This document shows positions 11,177-23,616 of a stretch of 64,000 nt of DNA, piece after piece; position 1 is the stretch's first letter; the number at the start of each line of letters is the position of its first letter. Where the stretch lies: assembly GCF_026914265.1 (NCBI RefSeq), contig NC_069125.1:7212117-7276116 (forward strand), written 5' to 3'. The position numbers and the translations under genes are program-made. This stretch comes from Mya arenaria (taxonomy: Eukaryota; Mollusca; Bivalvia; Myida; Myidae). The notes under the pieces were generated by a model. That model was not told the origin of the DNA. It made no database searches and worked only from the letters and a program-made list of their open reading frames with translations.

Positions 11177-12888
11177 CTGAAGCGGTAAATCATAATGACT
11201 AAAACGTAAAAGGTCTTTGTATATGTACGTATACAATTAACGTTGTGCATACATCGATTCACAAGAAATACATATATTATTATTTGAAAAATCAATTACG
11301 ACAAGGTCAAAACGATTAATATATACAAATATGATGAAAGATACGGCTCAGTAATTTATATATATTTAAATGTACTTCGTTACTTCAAAGAAGTATGGTT
11401 TAATTACAATTACTGAATGCCAAAACAATGCAGTATAAAGATAAGGCGTATTACATACATGGTGTCATTTTGATACTATTAAACTATTCTTTGTTGTAGA
11501 AGTTGATTAGTATTGACTTCATTTTTGCATGAAACGGTTGGCGTTATGACGATGTTGCTAATGAATGCTGCAATCTGATTGGACAAGCGCAACGCAGTTT
11601 GACCAATGTACACGGCGCTTGGAATATCTGCCGTTTCTTTCTACGCGAAAGTGCTTCATGAAATTGTAAACTCTCGCCCATACTTGATACTGCATAAACG
11701 AACCGAAATAATAAATCAGTATTAATTTAACACTCTAAGGAACATTTTTGATGCAAAAGATGAAAAATGTAATGAATACAATCCAGCTTTAAAGTAATTA
11801 AAAACAATATTGAAATAATTCATTATTTAAGTTTTGCGATGAGTTATAGGATCAGAATTAAGAAAATGGAAAACCTTAATTTGTGAGGCAATCAAAGAAA
11901 AAAAACAATCCGCTTTGTTATATCTTAATAGTTGTACTTTTCAAACAATGATAAATCATCCTTACAACAATAATCAAACATCAGTAACGGCAAACAACGC
12001 AATTAAATGATTCCGTCCGTATCGTATTTCTATCTATAGGTGATTGAAGCGTTTATTTGCAATTCGGTTCACCGCTTTCAGTATGTGATGCAACAGAAAT
12101 ATACCAAACAAAACAGTTAACTTTAGACTTAATTAAACTAAAGATTGCCTTGCGCGTACAACTCATCAGCCACGATATAGTGTGTTTTTTTTTAAAACAA
12201 CTATTATTTAAGTGTATGTACGAAGTCTTTTTCTTAAAAACTTGAAACTGTGTTGCATATAAGGAGGAACCTTTTAAGGGTACTCATGAAATCACAGCAA
12301 AATTCGGAACCCGGAGATATGCATGAATTATAGATTTTTGTTTGAAATTTATGTTTATATTCTCCTGTTTAAGATCTGACATAATTAGCCTTATATATCG
12401 AGAACAAATCATTGATATTTGTTCAATTCTAATATTTTGCAGTTTTGAAAGTAATGATTGATTATCCTGGTAAGCTCACCATTTTCAGAATAAAAAACGA
12501 TCGCAAACGTTAAAGCTGCTTGGACGAAAAATCCGGTTTGATGTCATTTGGCTAAATTTTAGTGCGTTTTCACAATTTAGTATGAATAAACGATTTTTGT
12601 ATGAGTTACCAGCATGGAATAAAAATAAATTGTATTTGCATAAACAAAGGAGCAATACAATCAATATTTAATTGACGTTCTGTATTAACTTCCAATGGGT
12701 GTGGTTGGTGGCTTATGTACAGAAATGTATTAATAAATAATTATTTGAAATGGAGTTTCCAAAACGTGTCCCAATTGCTTGATTTACATGCTTCATGAAA
12801 GTAAATTATATCTTCTAAAGTCACATTAACTTAAATCTAAATATTTTAATGTACTTGTATATCATACAGAACACAATTGTTAATAGCT
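11177..12888. other. Noncoding spacer, unit B
   Basis: Counterpart of 430-2139 with scattered substitutions and 1-3-bp indels. No conserved open frame is seen. Confidence 0.65.
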
Positions 12889-14445
12889 GGGGCAATCCGA
12901 GGCTACTTTGCTAAATAGTTGTGTTTACTGTTTGCTATTAAAAAGCATCCGGAGCTATATTGCAAAATAGTTGTGTTCACTCTTTGATTTTCGAAACCTC
13001 CTGTGGCTACATTGCCAAACGTTTGTGTTCACTTTATGCTGATAGAAACCATCTGGGGCTAATTGCCAAACAGTTGTGTTCACTGCATGTTGTAAGAAAC
13101 AGTCCGAGCAACATTGCTAAACATTTGTGTTCACTGCAGGCTGTAAGAAACCATCTGGGGCTATTTGCCAAACACTTGTGTTTATTGTATGCTGTTAGAA
13201 ACCTACTGGGGCTAATTGCCAAACATTTTTGTGTTCACTTTATGCTGTTAGAAACCATCTGGGGCGAATTGCCAAAATTTGTGTTCACTTTAGGCTGTTA
13301 GAAACCATCTGGTGCTACTTTGTCAAAAAGTTTTGTTCGCTATATGATGTAAGAAACCATCAGGGGCTTAATAGCTAAATAGTTATGTTCATTGAATGCT
13401 GGTAGAAACTATGCGGAGTTAAAATAGCAAACAGTCATGTCCACTGAATGCTGTTAGGAACCATCTGGTGTTACATTGCTAAATATTTGTATACACTATA
13501 TGTTTTTAGAAACCATCAGGGGCTAAATTGCGTAATAGTTATGTTCAATGTATGCTGTTTGATACCATTTGGGACTAGATAACCATCTAGTTGTGTTCAA
13601 TGTATGCTGTTTGATACCATCTTGAACTACATAACCATCTAGTTGTGTTTAATATATGCTGTTTAATACCATCTGGGACTACATAACCATCTAGTTGTGT
13701 TTAATATATGCTGTTTAATACCATCTTGAACTACATAACCAAATAGTTGTGTTCACTGCAGGCTGTAAGAAACCATCTGATGCTACATTTCGAAATAGTT
13801 CTGTTCACTGTATGAGGTACGAAACCATCTGATGCTACATTGGCAAATAGTGGTGTTCACTGTATGTTAGAAACAATTTTGGGCTACATTGCGAAACAGT
13901 TGTGTTCACTCTATGCTGTATGAAACCATCTAGTGTTACATTGCCAAATAGTTGTGTTCACTGCAGGCTGTAAGAAACCATTTGTTATGTTGTAAATTGT
14001 TATGTTCACTTTATGCTGTTAGCAACCAATATAGGCTGCATTACCAAACAGTTGTGTTCATTGTATGCTGTTTGAAACCATTATGGGTTTCATTACCAAA
14101 CAGCTGTGTTCACTGTATGCTGTTAGCAAACATTTTGGGCTACATTACCAAACAGTTGTATTTATTGTATACTGTTTGAAATCATAATGGGTTTAATTGC
14201 CAAACAGCTGTTTCCACTTTATGCTGTTAGCAACCACTACGGGCTACATTACTTAACAGGTGTGTTCATTGTTTGGTGTAAGCAAACATCTGGGGCTAAA
14301 TTGCTAAATAGTTGTTTTTACTGTTTGCTGTAAGAAACCATCTGCGGCTACATTGCTACATTGCCAATTAGTTGTGTTCAGTGTATGCTGTAAGAAACCA
14401 TCTAGGTTTACATTGCTTAATCATTGTGTTCACTGTGTGTTGTTA
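12889..14445. repeat. 52-bp minisatellite array, unit B
   Basis: About 30 units of the same 51-52-bp repeat as in unit A. The homogeneous central block is much shorter (about 13545-13740). The coordinate offset to unit A changes from 10749 before the array to 10229 after it, a difference of 520 bp, exactly ten 52-bp units. Confidence 0.95.
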
Positions 14446-15334
14446 GCGTTCCATACGCATTACTCGTAAGACAATAATTTTCTTTTGTTTACGTTATTTC
14501 CGTGTTATTTTAACAAGTAATATATTTGTTATGTCTGATGGTAAAGGCGAAGCAAATAATACATAATATAAACTGAGAAACATGAATACTGAGCTCTTGT
14601 TTGTATCTGACAATCGGTGTTAACACTTAGTTTTACTTCTATTCGTTAAAGCTATTAATTTGTTCTCAGTCACCAAATTTCTTAGGGTTAAAGTTAATTG
14701 GAAAGACCGTTTATTTTTTGATCAGCTTATCAGATTATAACACCACAATATATTTTCCACGCTAGTCCATAAATTGAACGTGAAACACAATGTTTTTACT
14801 TGTATAGCGACACAAATATTCCTTCCACTTCGCTTGCGTTAGGCAAAATATGATTTATTACTCATTTGACTCGAAAGCTGTTACACACGCGGTATCAGTG
14901 CGTGATCTCCAAGGTTCTTTCTAATATACTGTCAATTTGAATCAGATTTACTGATTGTATGTAGTATTCTACAAAAAAAATCATAAATGTATTTCGTTTT
15001 AAGTAAACACATTGTAAGAGTTAGATTGTCTGGAAGCGTTTGAATTATTTCATCATAGCATTTGTTGTGTTTTTGTTTGATTGACCTGTACAACAGTACA
15101 ATACGCACACCTAGTTGTATACCTTAAATTTACGCCCATAATTTAAATAGCTATTTTTGTATGACTGTATGGTACATTAAATGAGTAGGTAGCACTTTTG
15201 ATGGAAGTGATGTCTGTATCTACTCGGAAGATTTTAGATTATGTGATTTTTATTCTACATTGTCTTCATGTTGATGCTTGCTTCGATTTGGCTTTCTATC
15301 CAATTACAATTTCTTGAAAAGTATGAGATTTTTG
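14446..15334. other. Noncoding spacer between minisatellites, unit B
   Basis: Counterpart of 4216-5129 with a short deletion beside atttttgatggaagtg at about 15200. No gene is seen. Confidence 0.6.
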
Positions 15335-15855
15335 GTGCTCATCCTGTAGTTTAACCCCGAGTGACCTCCTTAATGAAGACTGATCTAAGGCATGACCTCA
15401 ATTTTGGGGCAAGTGTGTGGCTTGGAACTCATCAACAATTTTAATCCCCAGTGACCCGCTGTTTCTCTGACAGTTCCAAGGCGTGGCCAAAATTCTGGGG
15501 CAAGTGTGAGGTTGCGAACTCATCAACGAGTTTAATCCCCAGTGACTCTTGTTTCTATGACCATTTCAAGGAATGGCCACAATTATGGGACAAGTGTGAG
15601 GTTGGGTGGTCATCCTCTAGTTTAACCCAATTGACCCCCTGTTGCGATGAAAGATCCAAGGAGGTGACCACAGTTTTGGGACAAGTATGAGGTTGGGTGG
15701 TCATCCTCTAGATTAACCCAATTGACCCCCTGTTTCGATGAAAGATCCAAGGAGGTGACCACAATTTCGGGACCAGTGTGAGGTTTGGTGGTACTTATCC
15801 GCTAGTTTAACCCCAATTGACTTCCTTTTTCGATGACTATTCCAATATGGTGACC
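15335..15855. repeat. ~90-bp minisatellite array, unit B
   Basis: Same unit, copy number and order as the array at 5130-5650, with few substitutions. It is unlike the 52-bp array, which changed length. Confidence 0.92.
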
Positions 15856-16731
15856 CCAACATTTATTGATATAAGGAAATGTTGATTCAGATGTGGTCTG
15901 TTGGTCATGTTTGTACGTTGTGTATCTTGTTCAGTGTATATATTTGGCTTCGACCTTGTGCCTTGTGACTAGTCCGATATCAAATATGTGGCTGCTGGTC
16001 TTGCCTTTAAACAGGGTATTTGTGAACCTTGTGGCGTCTGTGTTGATCACAGATTTTCCAATAGTATAATTTCATGAACATTGCCTAACATATAAAAAAT
16101 GATTATTGCTAAATATAACTTGTAATCATGCCTCTCCCACCTAAAAAGCAACACTCAACATTCAAATATATCAATTATATTTCAGAGCAGCGAAATTGTA
16201 AATTAAATTGGTGCTAAAGGCATTGAGTTTTTATGATATAAGGTCCTGAATTTTAGCCACGAAACTGTAACATAAAATTAGAAAGGAGATTTCTAAAGTA
16301 GAAAATTAAAATAGCAAATGTATCAAAGAATCGCTTAACGCTTTGTATGCATCTTAGGAGTCATCGCCAACTTTAATTTAAGCCTTTTGAGTACGTTAAT
16401 TTGCTTAGATGGTTTAAATTATTTATTTTTCTTCAGAATTCATTGCCTTCAATTTGAAGAGGTCCTCGATTAGGCTTATATCTTTAACTTCGAAATCTGT
16501 AATACATTTAAACTCACAATGACTTCAAACGAGGAAGGTCCGGAGTAGGTAACCATTCATTTGCCGATAAATATATTTGCATTTCTTTTATGTCTGTTTT
16601 GTTTAGTACGTTGTTTTTCGTTTAGTGTATGTAGGACTCTGACCGTGTGCCTTTAAACTTGGTTATTATTTATTATGTGGCTATTTGGCTGTAGTTTTCA
16701 ATTTACACATAACACAATGGTACATTTATCA
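15856..16731. other. 3' flank of hydrolase gene, unit B
   Basis: Counterpart of 5651-6527, with about eight substitutions in 0.9 kb by eye. No gene is seen. Confidence 0.6.
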
Positions 16732-16737
16732 TTTATT
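16732..16737 (-). terminator. Polyadenylation signal of hydrolase gene B
   Basis: AATAAA on the minus strand just after the stop codon of the gene at 16759-17946, in the same position as in unit A. Confidence 0.6.
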
Positions 16738-16758
16738 CTTGTTTCCTTGACATAGGTA

Positions 16759-17946
16759 TCAAATTGTTGATCTTGCAGTCCGTTTACCGTAATTAATCCT
16801 ATGGCCTTTGTTTGTGAAATCTAAAACTGAATCTAAATAATCCAGGGCCAATGTTTCTGCCCAGCTTACATCCCACAGTTTATCAATAAATCCACAATGG
16901 CCGCCCTTATTTGTAGACACCATTAGGATATGAGGATAGTACTTGCAAAGTTCATATGGAATTTTCATTTTGGAATAAAATGGATCGTCTAGACTGTTTA
17001 TAAACAGTAAGGGAACGGCGATTTCGTCTGCGTCCCTGAGGGGATTATTGCGCTCTATAAAATCATCTACGCTCGAGATATTGTACAGTTTGGAATATAA
17101 AATTTCTTCAAAGCGTTTGTAAGACCAACAATTAAGGAGTTCATGAAAATTAACAATCTTTGAAAATGTTTTTGAATGAGCATTTAAAATGAACTTTAAT
17201 TTCAACATGTAAAATATATCGTAAATTCCCTGAATGCCTTTAGAGATCCTCTCTGGGCTATCAAAGCACGCTGATATACAGGCTGAAGCACAAATATTTG
17301 CCGATGACCCGAATTCACCGAGATAAGACAGCATAATAGAACATCCTGTTCCATATCCAACCATTGAAACCAAAGCTTTAGGAAAACGACCATGGATATA
17401 TTTCACTACTTCACGCATATCGTACGGATCACCGGTACTTAAAATCTTTGCTGTTGTTAGCACCGAGTTTCCAAACCCTCTTGGATTAAACACCACTGGT
17501 CTGAAACCTTTATGGGCAGCTAGGCTACACATATTTGAGACATCGTATGCGCTCGCTGTTAATCCAGGAAGTATAATCAACACTGTACACCGCTTTCTTT
17601 TGTAGACTGAAACATGCAAAGCCCAGTCAAGCGCAACAACACCCCGGTCTTTGATCTGCAAATATTCTCTGTCGAACTCCTTCGAGATTTTTGGAATTAA
17701 ATACGACACTATCGTTTGCACATGCTCGTTCCTTAAATACCACGGTGGATCGAATTTGCGGTTCATAAGTCTGCATCGCTTTAGAAGGTGGGATGCCAAA
17801 GCCGATTCTTTAAAGTACAGTTTTGGAATAGTTGAAGACGGTTTCAAGAAAGAACTTACGTAAATGAAACCACTAACAATTATAGTTCCAAAGATAGCCA
17901 CAATAATAGGAATCGATGTTATCCCTGAGTAAACAGCAAAGAACAT
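16759..17946 (-). CDS. Intronless ABHD1/ABHD3-like hydrolase, second identical copy
   Basis: Encodes the same 395 residues as the gene at 6555-7742: N-terminal membrane anchor, LPGLTAS oxyanion region, elbow GYGTG with Gly199 in place of the nucleophile Ser, NSLDDPF acid motif and GGHCGF histidine motif. A base-by-base reading of both CDSs shows two differences in 1188 bp, both silent (an Asp and a Gly codon). The flanks carry roughly five to ten times more change per base. This pattern fits purifying selection or gene conversion over the CDS. The start choice matches copy A: first Met, directly before the membrane segment. No intron or frame break is seen. Function is inferred from the family only; classical serine-hydrolase activity is doubtful. 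Confidence 0.88.
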   Translation of the reverse strand: MFFAVYSGITSIPIIVAIFGTIIVSGFIYVSSFLKPSSTIPKLYFKESALASHLLKRCRLMNRKFDPPWYLRNEHVQTIVSYLIPKISKEFDREYLQIKDRGVVALDWALHVSVYKRKRCTVLIILPGLTASAYDVSNMCSLAAHKGFRPVVFNPRGFGNSVLTTAKILSTGDPYDMREVVKYIHGRFPKALVSMVGYGTGCSIMLSYLGEFGSSANICASACISACFDSPERISKGIQGIYDIFYMLKLKFILNAHSKTFSKIVNFHELLNCWSYKRFEEILYSKLYNISSVDDFIERNNPLRDADEIAVPLLFINSLDDPFYSKMKIPYELCKYYPHILMVSTNKGGHCGFIDKLWDVSWAETLALDYLDSVLDFTNKGHRINYGKRTARSTI

Positions 17947-19213
17947 TTTGTAACTGTACTATTTTCCAAGGAAGGCGCACATAAAAGTATCCATATCATA
18001 TAATATCTGGTAGAAACTTTGTCTACAAAGTGCGGTCAGTTAACTTGTTAATCCTGCTTTTCTTAGTAGCATTTGTCTTATATCTTACATATGTTACTCA
18101 TGAATATTTTCTTATCCACTTGTTCAACGCCTTGTCACTCAAACTGCTCCCTGACTTAATGATCAGACATAAAGTTTCCCTCGATGAAGCGATCTGCCTT
18201 ACGGTGGCGTTCACACAACCAATATTTATTGTCCAAGCATTTGCTGTATGATCATACACACATCGCTTGGTGTATTTATGCAATATCAGGTCGTAAAACG
18301 TCCCGGCGGTCACCATTAAATGTCATCGCCTTAATGCGCAATTATCACCAATACACTTTACTGAAGTTTGAAAGCATTTCCTGCTCTCGGTCGAAAAACA
18401 CATTAATGTATTCATTTTATATTTTGTAATGTGACTCCATGGCCCAGATCTATGTTACATGATATCCATGCTTCCTTTGTACGTAATAATGTAACGATAA
18501 AGCGAAATTTGATATTATAACCAAAACTAAAATGAACATAAACACTGTTCAACTATTAAATCATGATATAGCGTTTCAACTTATCATAACACAATATTCT
18601 TTCCAACTTCTCTAAAATAAATATCCTCTCCTTGTCATTCAACAGCGAAACTCCATAAAAACGTTCTTACTTCTGTTTCGAATATTTTCAAGCGATAACT
18701 GTTCTCTTATGTTCAAACAGAATTATAGAAGCTTTTCGTTTTAATCTTTTTAACCGCATCCCACCACATAGAAACATTGTCATTACGAAGGTATGACTTT
18801 ATGTTTAACTGCCTGCAACAGGTGAGATGCAATCGCTAGTTGAACCAGATGTACTGTTCCGAATAAATAAATATTAGGTTGTGGATCTAACACAGCGATA
18901 CATACATTCCAGTACACCTGACGTTAGAACAAATAAGTCCAATATCCTCATTATTTTATTGTTTGTCGCTATGCTATCAATTTTATGATCCCATGATCAC
19001 CAGTTTTATATTCATTTTGCGCATATCTGACATAGCGCGTTGTACACGCATACTTACAATTAAAGGGACACGTTCACGTGTAACGGGTAAAACATCCAAA
19101 CACCATTTTGTGTGAAATGTGAAAAGCCCATTGTTTTAATGAGTAAAACCATCATCAACTGTTTAAATAAGAGCTGTATCTTAAAGAATGATTTCAAACT
19201 TTGATAAACAGTG
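17947..19213. other. 5' flank of hydrolase gene, unit B
   Basis: Counterpart of 7743-9006. It includes a small replacement near 18876 (ttaggttgtgg in place of ttgtcg). The MITE-like element of unit A recurs from about 19060. No coding exon is recognised. Confidence 0.6.
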
Positions 19214-21443
19214 TAAGTAAACGTATATTTGAAAACGACATTTGCATTGATTTACAAACTAATGTTTACTATTTTGCTTTTTTATAAAAGGAAGACTAAA
19301 CGACTTAATTGAACATATTATAAAAATGTTGCCAAAATAAAATATCGCCTTACCCAGTGATATTGAAGTGTTGTTCTTTAAAACGTTCAAACTAATGTAT
19401 GCAATGTCAATGAAAGTTGATAAAATTTCCATTCAAACGACCCACCCATTTCATGAAATTTGCATTTTATGAATGAAATACGGCTGATTGTTCAACAGCG
19501 ACAGAGTCAGGTATAAATTAAACAAGACTCATTGAAATACAATCCAAGGTTTCAAATCAACACGTATTGCCATAAAACCAATTAAAATTTTCCGCGTAAA
19601 AAATACGTTGCGTTCTAATTACAAACTTTTTCAATTGAAAATATCGTTATCAGATCTTGCAAAATAACGTTTCGTTATTCTATTTTTTAATATGTTTTGA
19701 TAAACATTTCGGTTAAAAGCCAAAGAAAACAATTGATCTGGTTCATGTGACATGCCGGTAAAAAGGTACATTTATTTGATAAAATATCAGTGTTAATAAG
19801 CCATTTATATATGCGTCTTTTCTGTGGACATAGTATTATTTATTTTTTTGCCACCCCGGTACTAAATTACAATCAAAACCGAATAATTTTTTAAATACAG
19901 TAAGGCTTTTTCATCCTTTGTAATATTTGTTCGCACTCAATTTCTTTTTTTTCCATAGAAGTATGTTAGAGTCGGCCCCTATAATTACGGATAGCTCAGT
20001 TCACCAATCGAGACTTATTATTTGTTTGGCCTTTCTAGCATAAACATACGTTTCCAGTCCATCCTAAGTGAAATTGACAACTTTCTCCCTCCGGTTACCT
20101 GAGCATTTATAGGCCGCCTTCATGAAACGATGTATCAACGAGCTCCAGGCTTATCCGTGAGTATCGAAAGGTTTTTTGCATCCCCGCTATTAAGAAAGGT
20201 GTGAGATATTAGTCATTTGCCCAGTGGTGACACATGCTGTTTTTCAATCTGTAGCAGGTAACGATAGGTCAGGGTTACCAATATGTTTCACAGCGATAAC
20301 GAAACAGATGGTGTCAAGATAGGGTGTAATACTTGATCGTGGTGACAATGAAGAAGGAAATAGGTATATTTGCCTAATCGGGTCGTATGATTGAAGATTA
20401 ATTATTTTGATAGCATAACACATCAGATTAAACACTCATGTATCTATGCCATTGTGTTTTGATACTTACTGTCTAGCAACTTTGGTCATAAAGTCAAAAT
20501 TATTACCAATATGCCAAAAAGGGGTTCGATAGAAGACACATGTGACACATGAGAGTTTGTACTTTTTATTAAAAGGGCAATGTATTGTTATTTTTTTATA
20601 TCATTTAGAAATTAGAGTCCTTTTTAAATTCTACACAATAATGAGACGGTCACATGGGTAAAATGATAACTTTTCAGTATTATATATAATATTTTGGACA
20701 AAAGGAATGTTTAATTGATTTCTGTTTATTACTATACAATTAACTTATGATATATAAACAAACATAAAAGTACCATTGCATGATATATAACATCGTTATG
20801 AAAGCAAATTTTGTTTCCTAGTATGTTGAAACGTCCCTTGTTGATGATTAAAACCAGTAAGGTTAATTAGAACTGCTAAATGACCCGGGGGTCGGATTAC
20901 ACTCGCATGGATCAAGCAGAATTTGATTTCATGAGGTGCTTTCCGTGTCTGCAAAAATAATATTTGAGTCGATTACAACCTCCCGTACTAATAACCTTTT
21001 TATAGCTTGAATACTAAAGTGCAGTGCAGTAAATCTGATAAAATGGCACTTCATTAAACCATGTTTAATGGAAATAAAACCTCTAATAAATAAACCAAGC
21101 TGTTGACAGCTGTAATAATTACGTGTGATACGAATGAATGAATCCGGCTGCAGTTTATTATGTTACTCGTTAGAGTCTATAAACATTTTAACATTAAAAT
21201 CGGAAGTGTATTTGAAGTGAAAGACAATAGAAGACGCAGCGATGAAACATTTTGTCCGCAAAAAATGTTTGGTTTTACTGATATTGTTGGCATGCATCAC
21301 CTTGGTACGTCATGTAATTGATCATTACTGCAGATCTATTACATCCATAATTTTGATTTATACATTCCAACACCGAGTTTTACATCAATGGCAGGTGCAT
21401 AATGGAGTTCCTTGATCTTAACCGTTCATGAAAAGTTTCATAT
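19214..21443. other. Distal flank of unit B
   Basis: Counterpart of 9007-11176, with a ~40-bp insertion near 19613-19650 and ~26 bp extra near 20622-20650 relative to unit A. Unique flank begins after about 21443. No gene is seen. Confidence 0.65.
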
Positions 21444-23557
21444 CATATGTATCATGAATGGTTTTTACTGTTCAGAATTTGAAATAACTGTTATTTTGTG
21501 TTATATGCATACTAAATATTGATACCTCTATTGTGTTTTTGTTTTCATTCTAATGAGTTTCAACCGTTTATGTTATCATCAGATGTCATATGCAAAGCAG
21601 CTATTCTTATTACGTGTTACAGACAGTCAGAAAAGCGTCATATTGTAATATTCCTTAATTGATGTGTCCTTTGATCATTTACATGTTTAAACGTACTGCT
21701 TTAAGTTAACACCATGGCAAATGCAAATAGCTTAATTTTTACAGGAAATGTCCCGGAAGTTCGATGTCGTATTTATTGAATATATATACAAATTAGCAAT
21801 TGAATACATTCGAATCCATTTCTTTAGGAAAAGTTGAACGATCCTAAAATGTATGCTACTGAATAATAGAAAGTTTGAAAAAAAAATCTTAAAAAAAAAA
21901 CCCATCAGTCTGGAAAAGGTACCAATCGACAAATGCTACTATGCTGATACGGGTTTGGACAGAATCTTGACAATGATTTTTCAAAACGGCGCGCTGAATG
22001 TTAACTGTTGGCTATAGAAAAGTAAATTGATAGGCATATAACAAACACATCATTGTTAATAATTCAACCAGTTGTTAATTGCTTTAGTGTTTTTAAGTTG
22101 CTGAGAAAAGCTATTGTTTGGGTTTTGTTCACCACAGACAGTGTATGCGCTACTATGTAACACCTGAGAAACTGTAATTAGTATCTAAACTGTGGTCTGG
22201 TGTGCATGTAAAGCGGTTTAACTTCCACACCATAGGTTTCTTGAGAGTGTCCAGGGGTATCATCAACAATTATTAATACAATAAAATATATGTCGCTAAC
22301 GTCAGACGTAAAGCGTCTTGATATTCATGGTTGGAGTTAAGGTTTGAGTTCTTCTGTTCAGAATATCAGTATAAGACATCACAAGAGGTTTTTCTTTTAT
22401 GAATGTCATAGGTCACACATCCTATAATTGTTTAAATTGTCTTGCTGTTTGGCGTATTTGTGCACCATTATAAGGTTTCCTTATAAAAGGAAAAAATGAA
22501 TTCCCTGCTAAAACTCAGAATTTTCCCATTTATTACAATGACGTTATTCTACTTTATAACATTTTACAACAACACTAATGGTTTAAGAAAAAGTTATTAC
22601 GCACTTGAACATTAATTGAACAATATTTGAAACAAAGAAAACATGTAGCAAAAGAGGAAAGATCGATCAACTTTTTCTTTGGGTCGTATCTAATTTACAA
22701 AATTTAAGGGCACACACTATTTCAAAAGTAAATACAAATAATAAATTCAAGCAGCATTTTTGCGACATTTTCAAACATCAAATATCAGTAGTAGGTACAT
22801 AATTTGGTTGTAATATGTCGATACTGTGCATGCAAACATACATACACATGTTCATGGTATATTTTAATTGCTTTGCGCTCGTGATGTATCGGAATATGTT
22901 ATGAAAATAGATGGAAACATTTAAAACGCGTTCGAGTCTTTTTGTTTCCCGGGAAGAAATCTTTTCTTGTGTCAAATTTTAGAAAGAAAAAAAGATGCTC
23001 CTACTTGGGTGTGAATCCGCGTCCACTTTGGATAAGGTGCCAAAACCAATATCGTATAGTTTCAAAAAGTACCATGGTCGTACTTTAAAGCAGGTGTTGG
23101 ATTCTAATCCATTACAACCTAGTTGCAGATGACTTTGTCCGGTTGTTGGGAAAAATGTCTGTATCCGGTCGTTGGCTGCTCAAAATGTGTATGTCCGTTT
23201 GTTAGGTTCTCCAAACCTTCTCATCATTTAGAGGAATTATATTGCCTAGTTGTAGAGAAAAAATAAGCGATATTAATGGCTCACGTGTCGTTGTACAATA
23301 TATGTCATACATATCTGTAAGTTGAATATAATGTAATACTAAATATTTTAATATTCAAAAAGGCGTCCGACGTCCGCCGTGATTAATTTCTACGCCTCTT
23401 ACGATGACTTTGTCCACCACTGAAAAACAACTCAATATCAAATAGTGTGTCCTATTTCAATTATAAAGCCTTTGAGAGCGTTTTTGTTGTTGTCATACTA
23501 GTTTATAGTGTTGTTTTAAGGGTTTCGGTAGTTTGTAAACCTGTTTCGAAAGTTTTG

Positions 23558-23563
<6 letters not shown>
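21444..23563. repeat. Diverged flank module (related to 39.3-41.65 and 61.3-62.1 kb)
   Basis: Landmarks shared with the other copies: ggggtatcatcaacaattat (22255; compare 39678 and 61457), a block with tttcccatt and aacaacac (about 22520), and a block near 23000-23430 with taccatggtcgtac and gatgactttgtccacca (compare 41195 and 41578). Fragments of it occur inverted at 31.85-32.6 and 34.13-34.69 kb. No coding sequence is seen. Confidence 0.6.

Positions 23564-23614
<51 letters not shown>
23564..23614. repeat. (AG)n microsatellite
   Basis: Uninterrupted AG dinucleotides over 51 bp, about 25 copies. It borders the next feature and may be a retroelement tail on the minus strand. Confidence 0.97.

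Positions 23615-23616
<2 letters not shown>

Larger units (their letters stand above)
11177..21443. repeat. Tandem segmental duplication, unit B
   Basis: Full second unit. It begins at the same base as unit A and runs to about 21443, where homology to the A/B junction stops inside catatcatat. The A/B junction reads catatcatat|ctgaagcgg, and the end of B continues catatcatat|gtatcatg into single-copy flank. The breakpoint is therefore defined, with possible microhomology. Confidence 0.9.

Noticed and set aside
17651-17863. Plus-strand frame overlapping the hydrolase gene
   Set aside because: Antisense shadow of the CDS. It recurs in every hydrolase copy, including the pseudogene, only because the coding strand is conserved.
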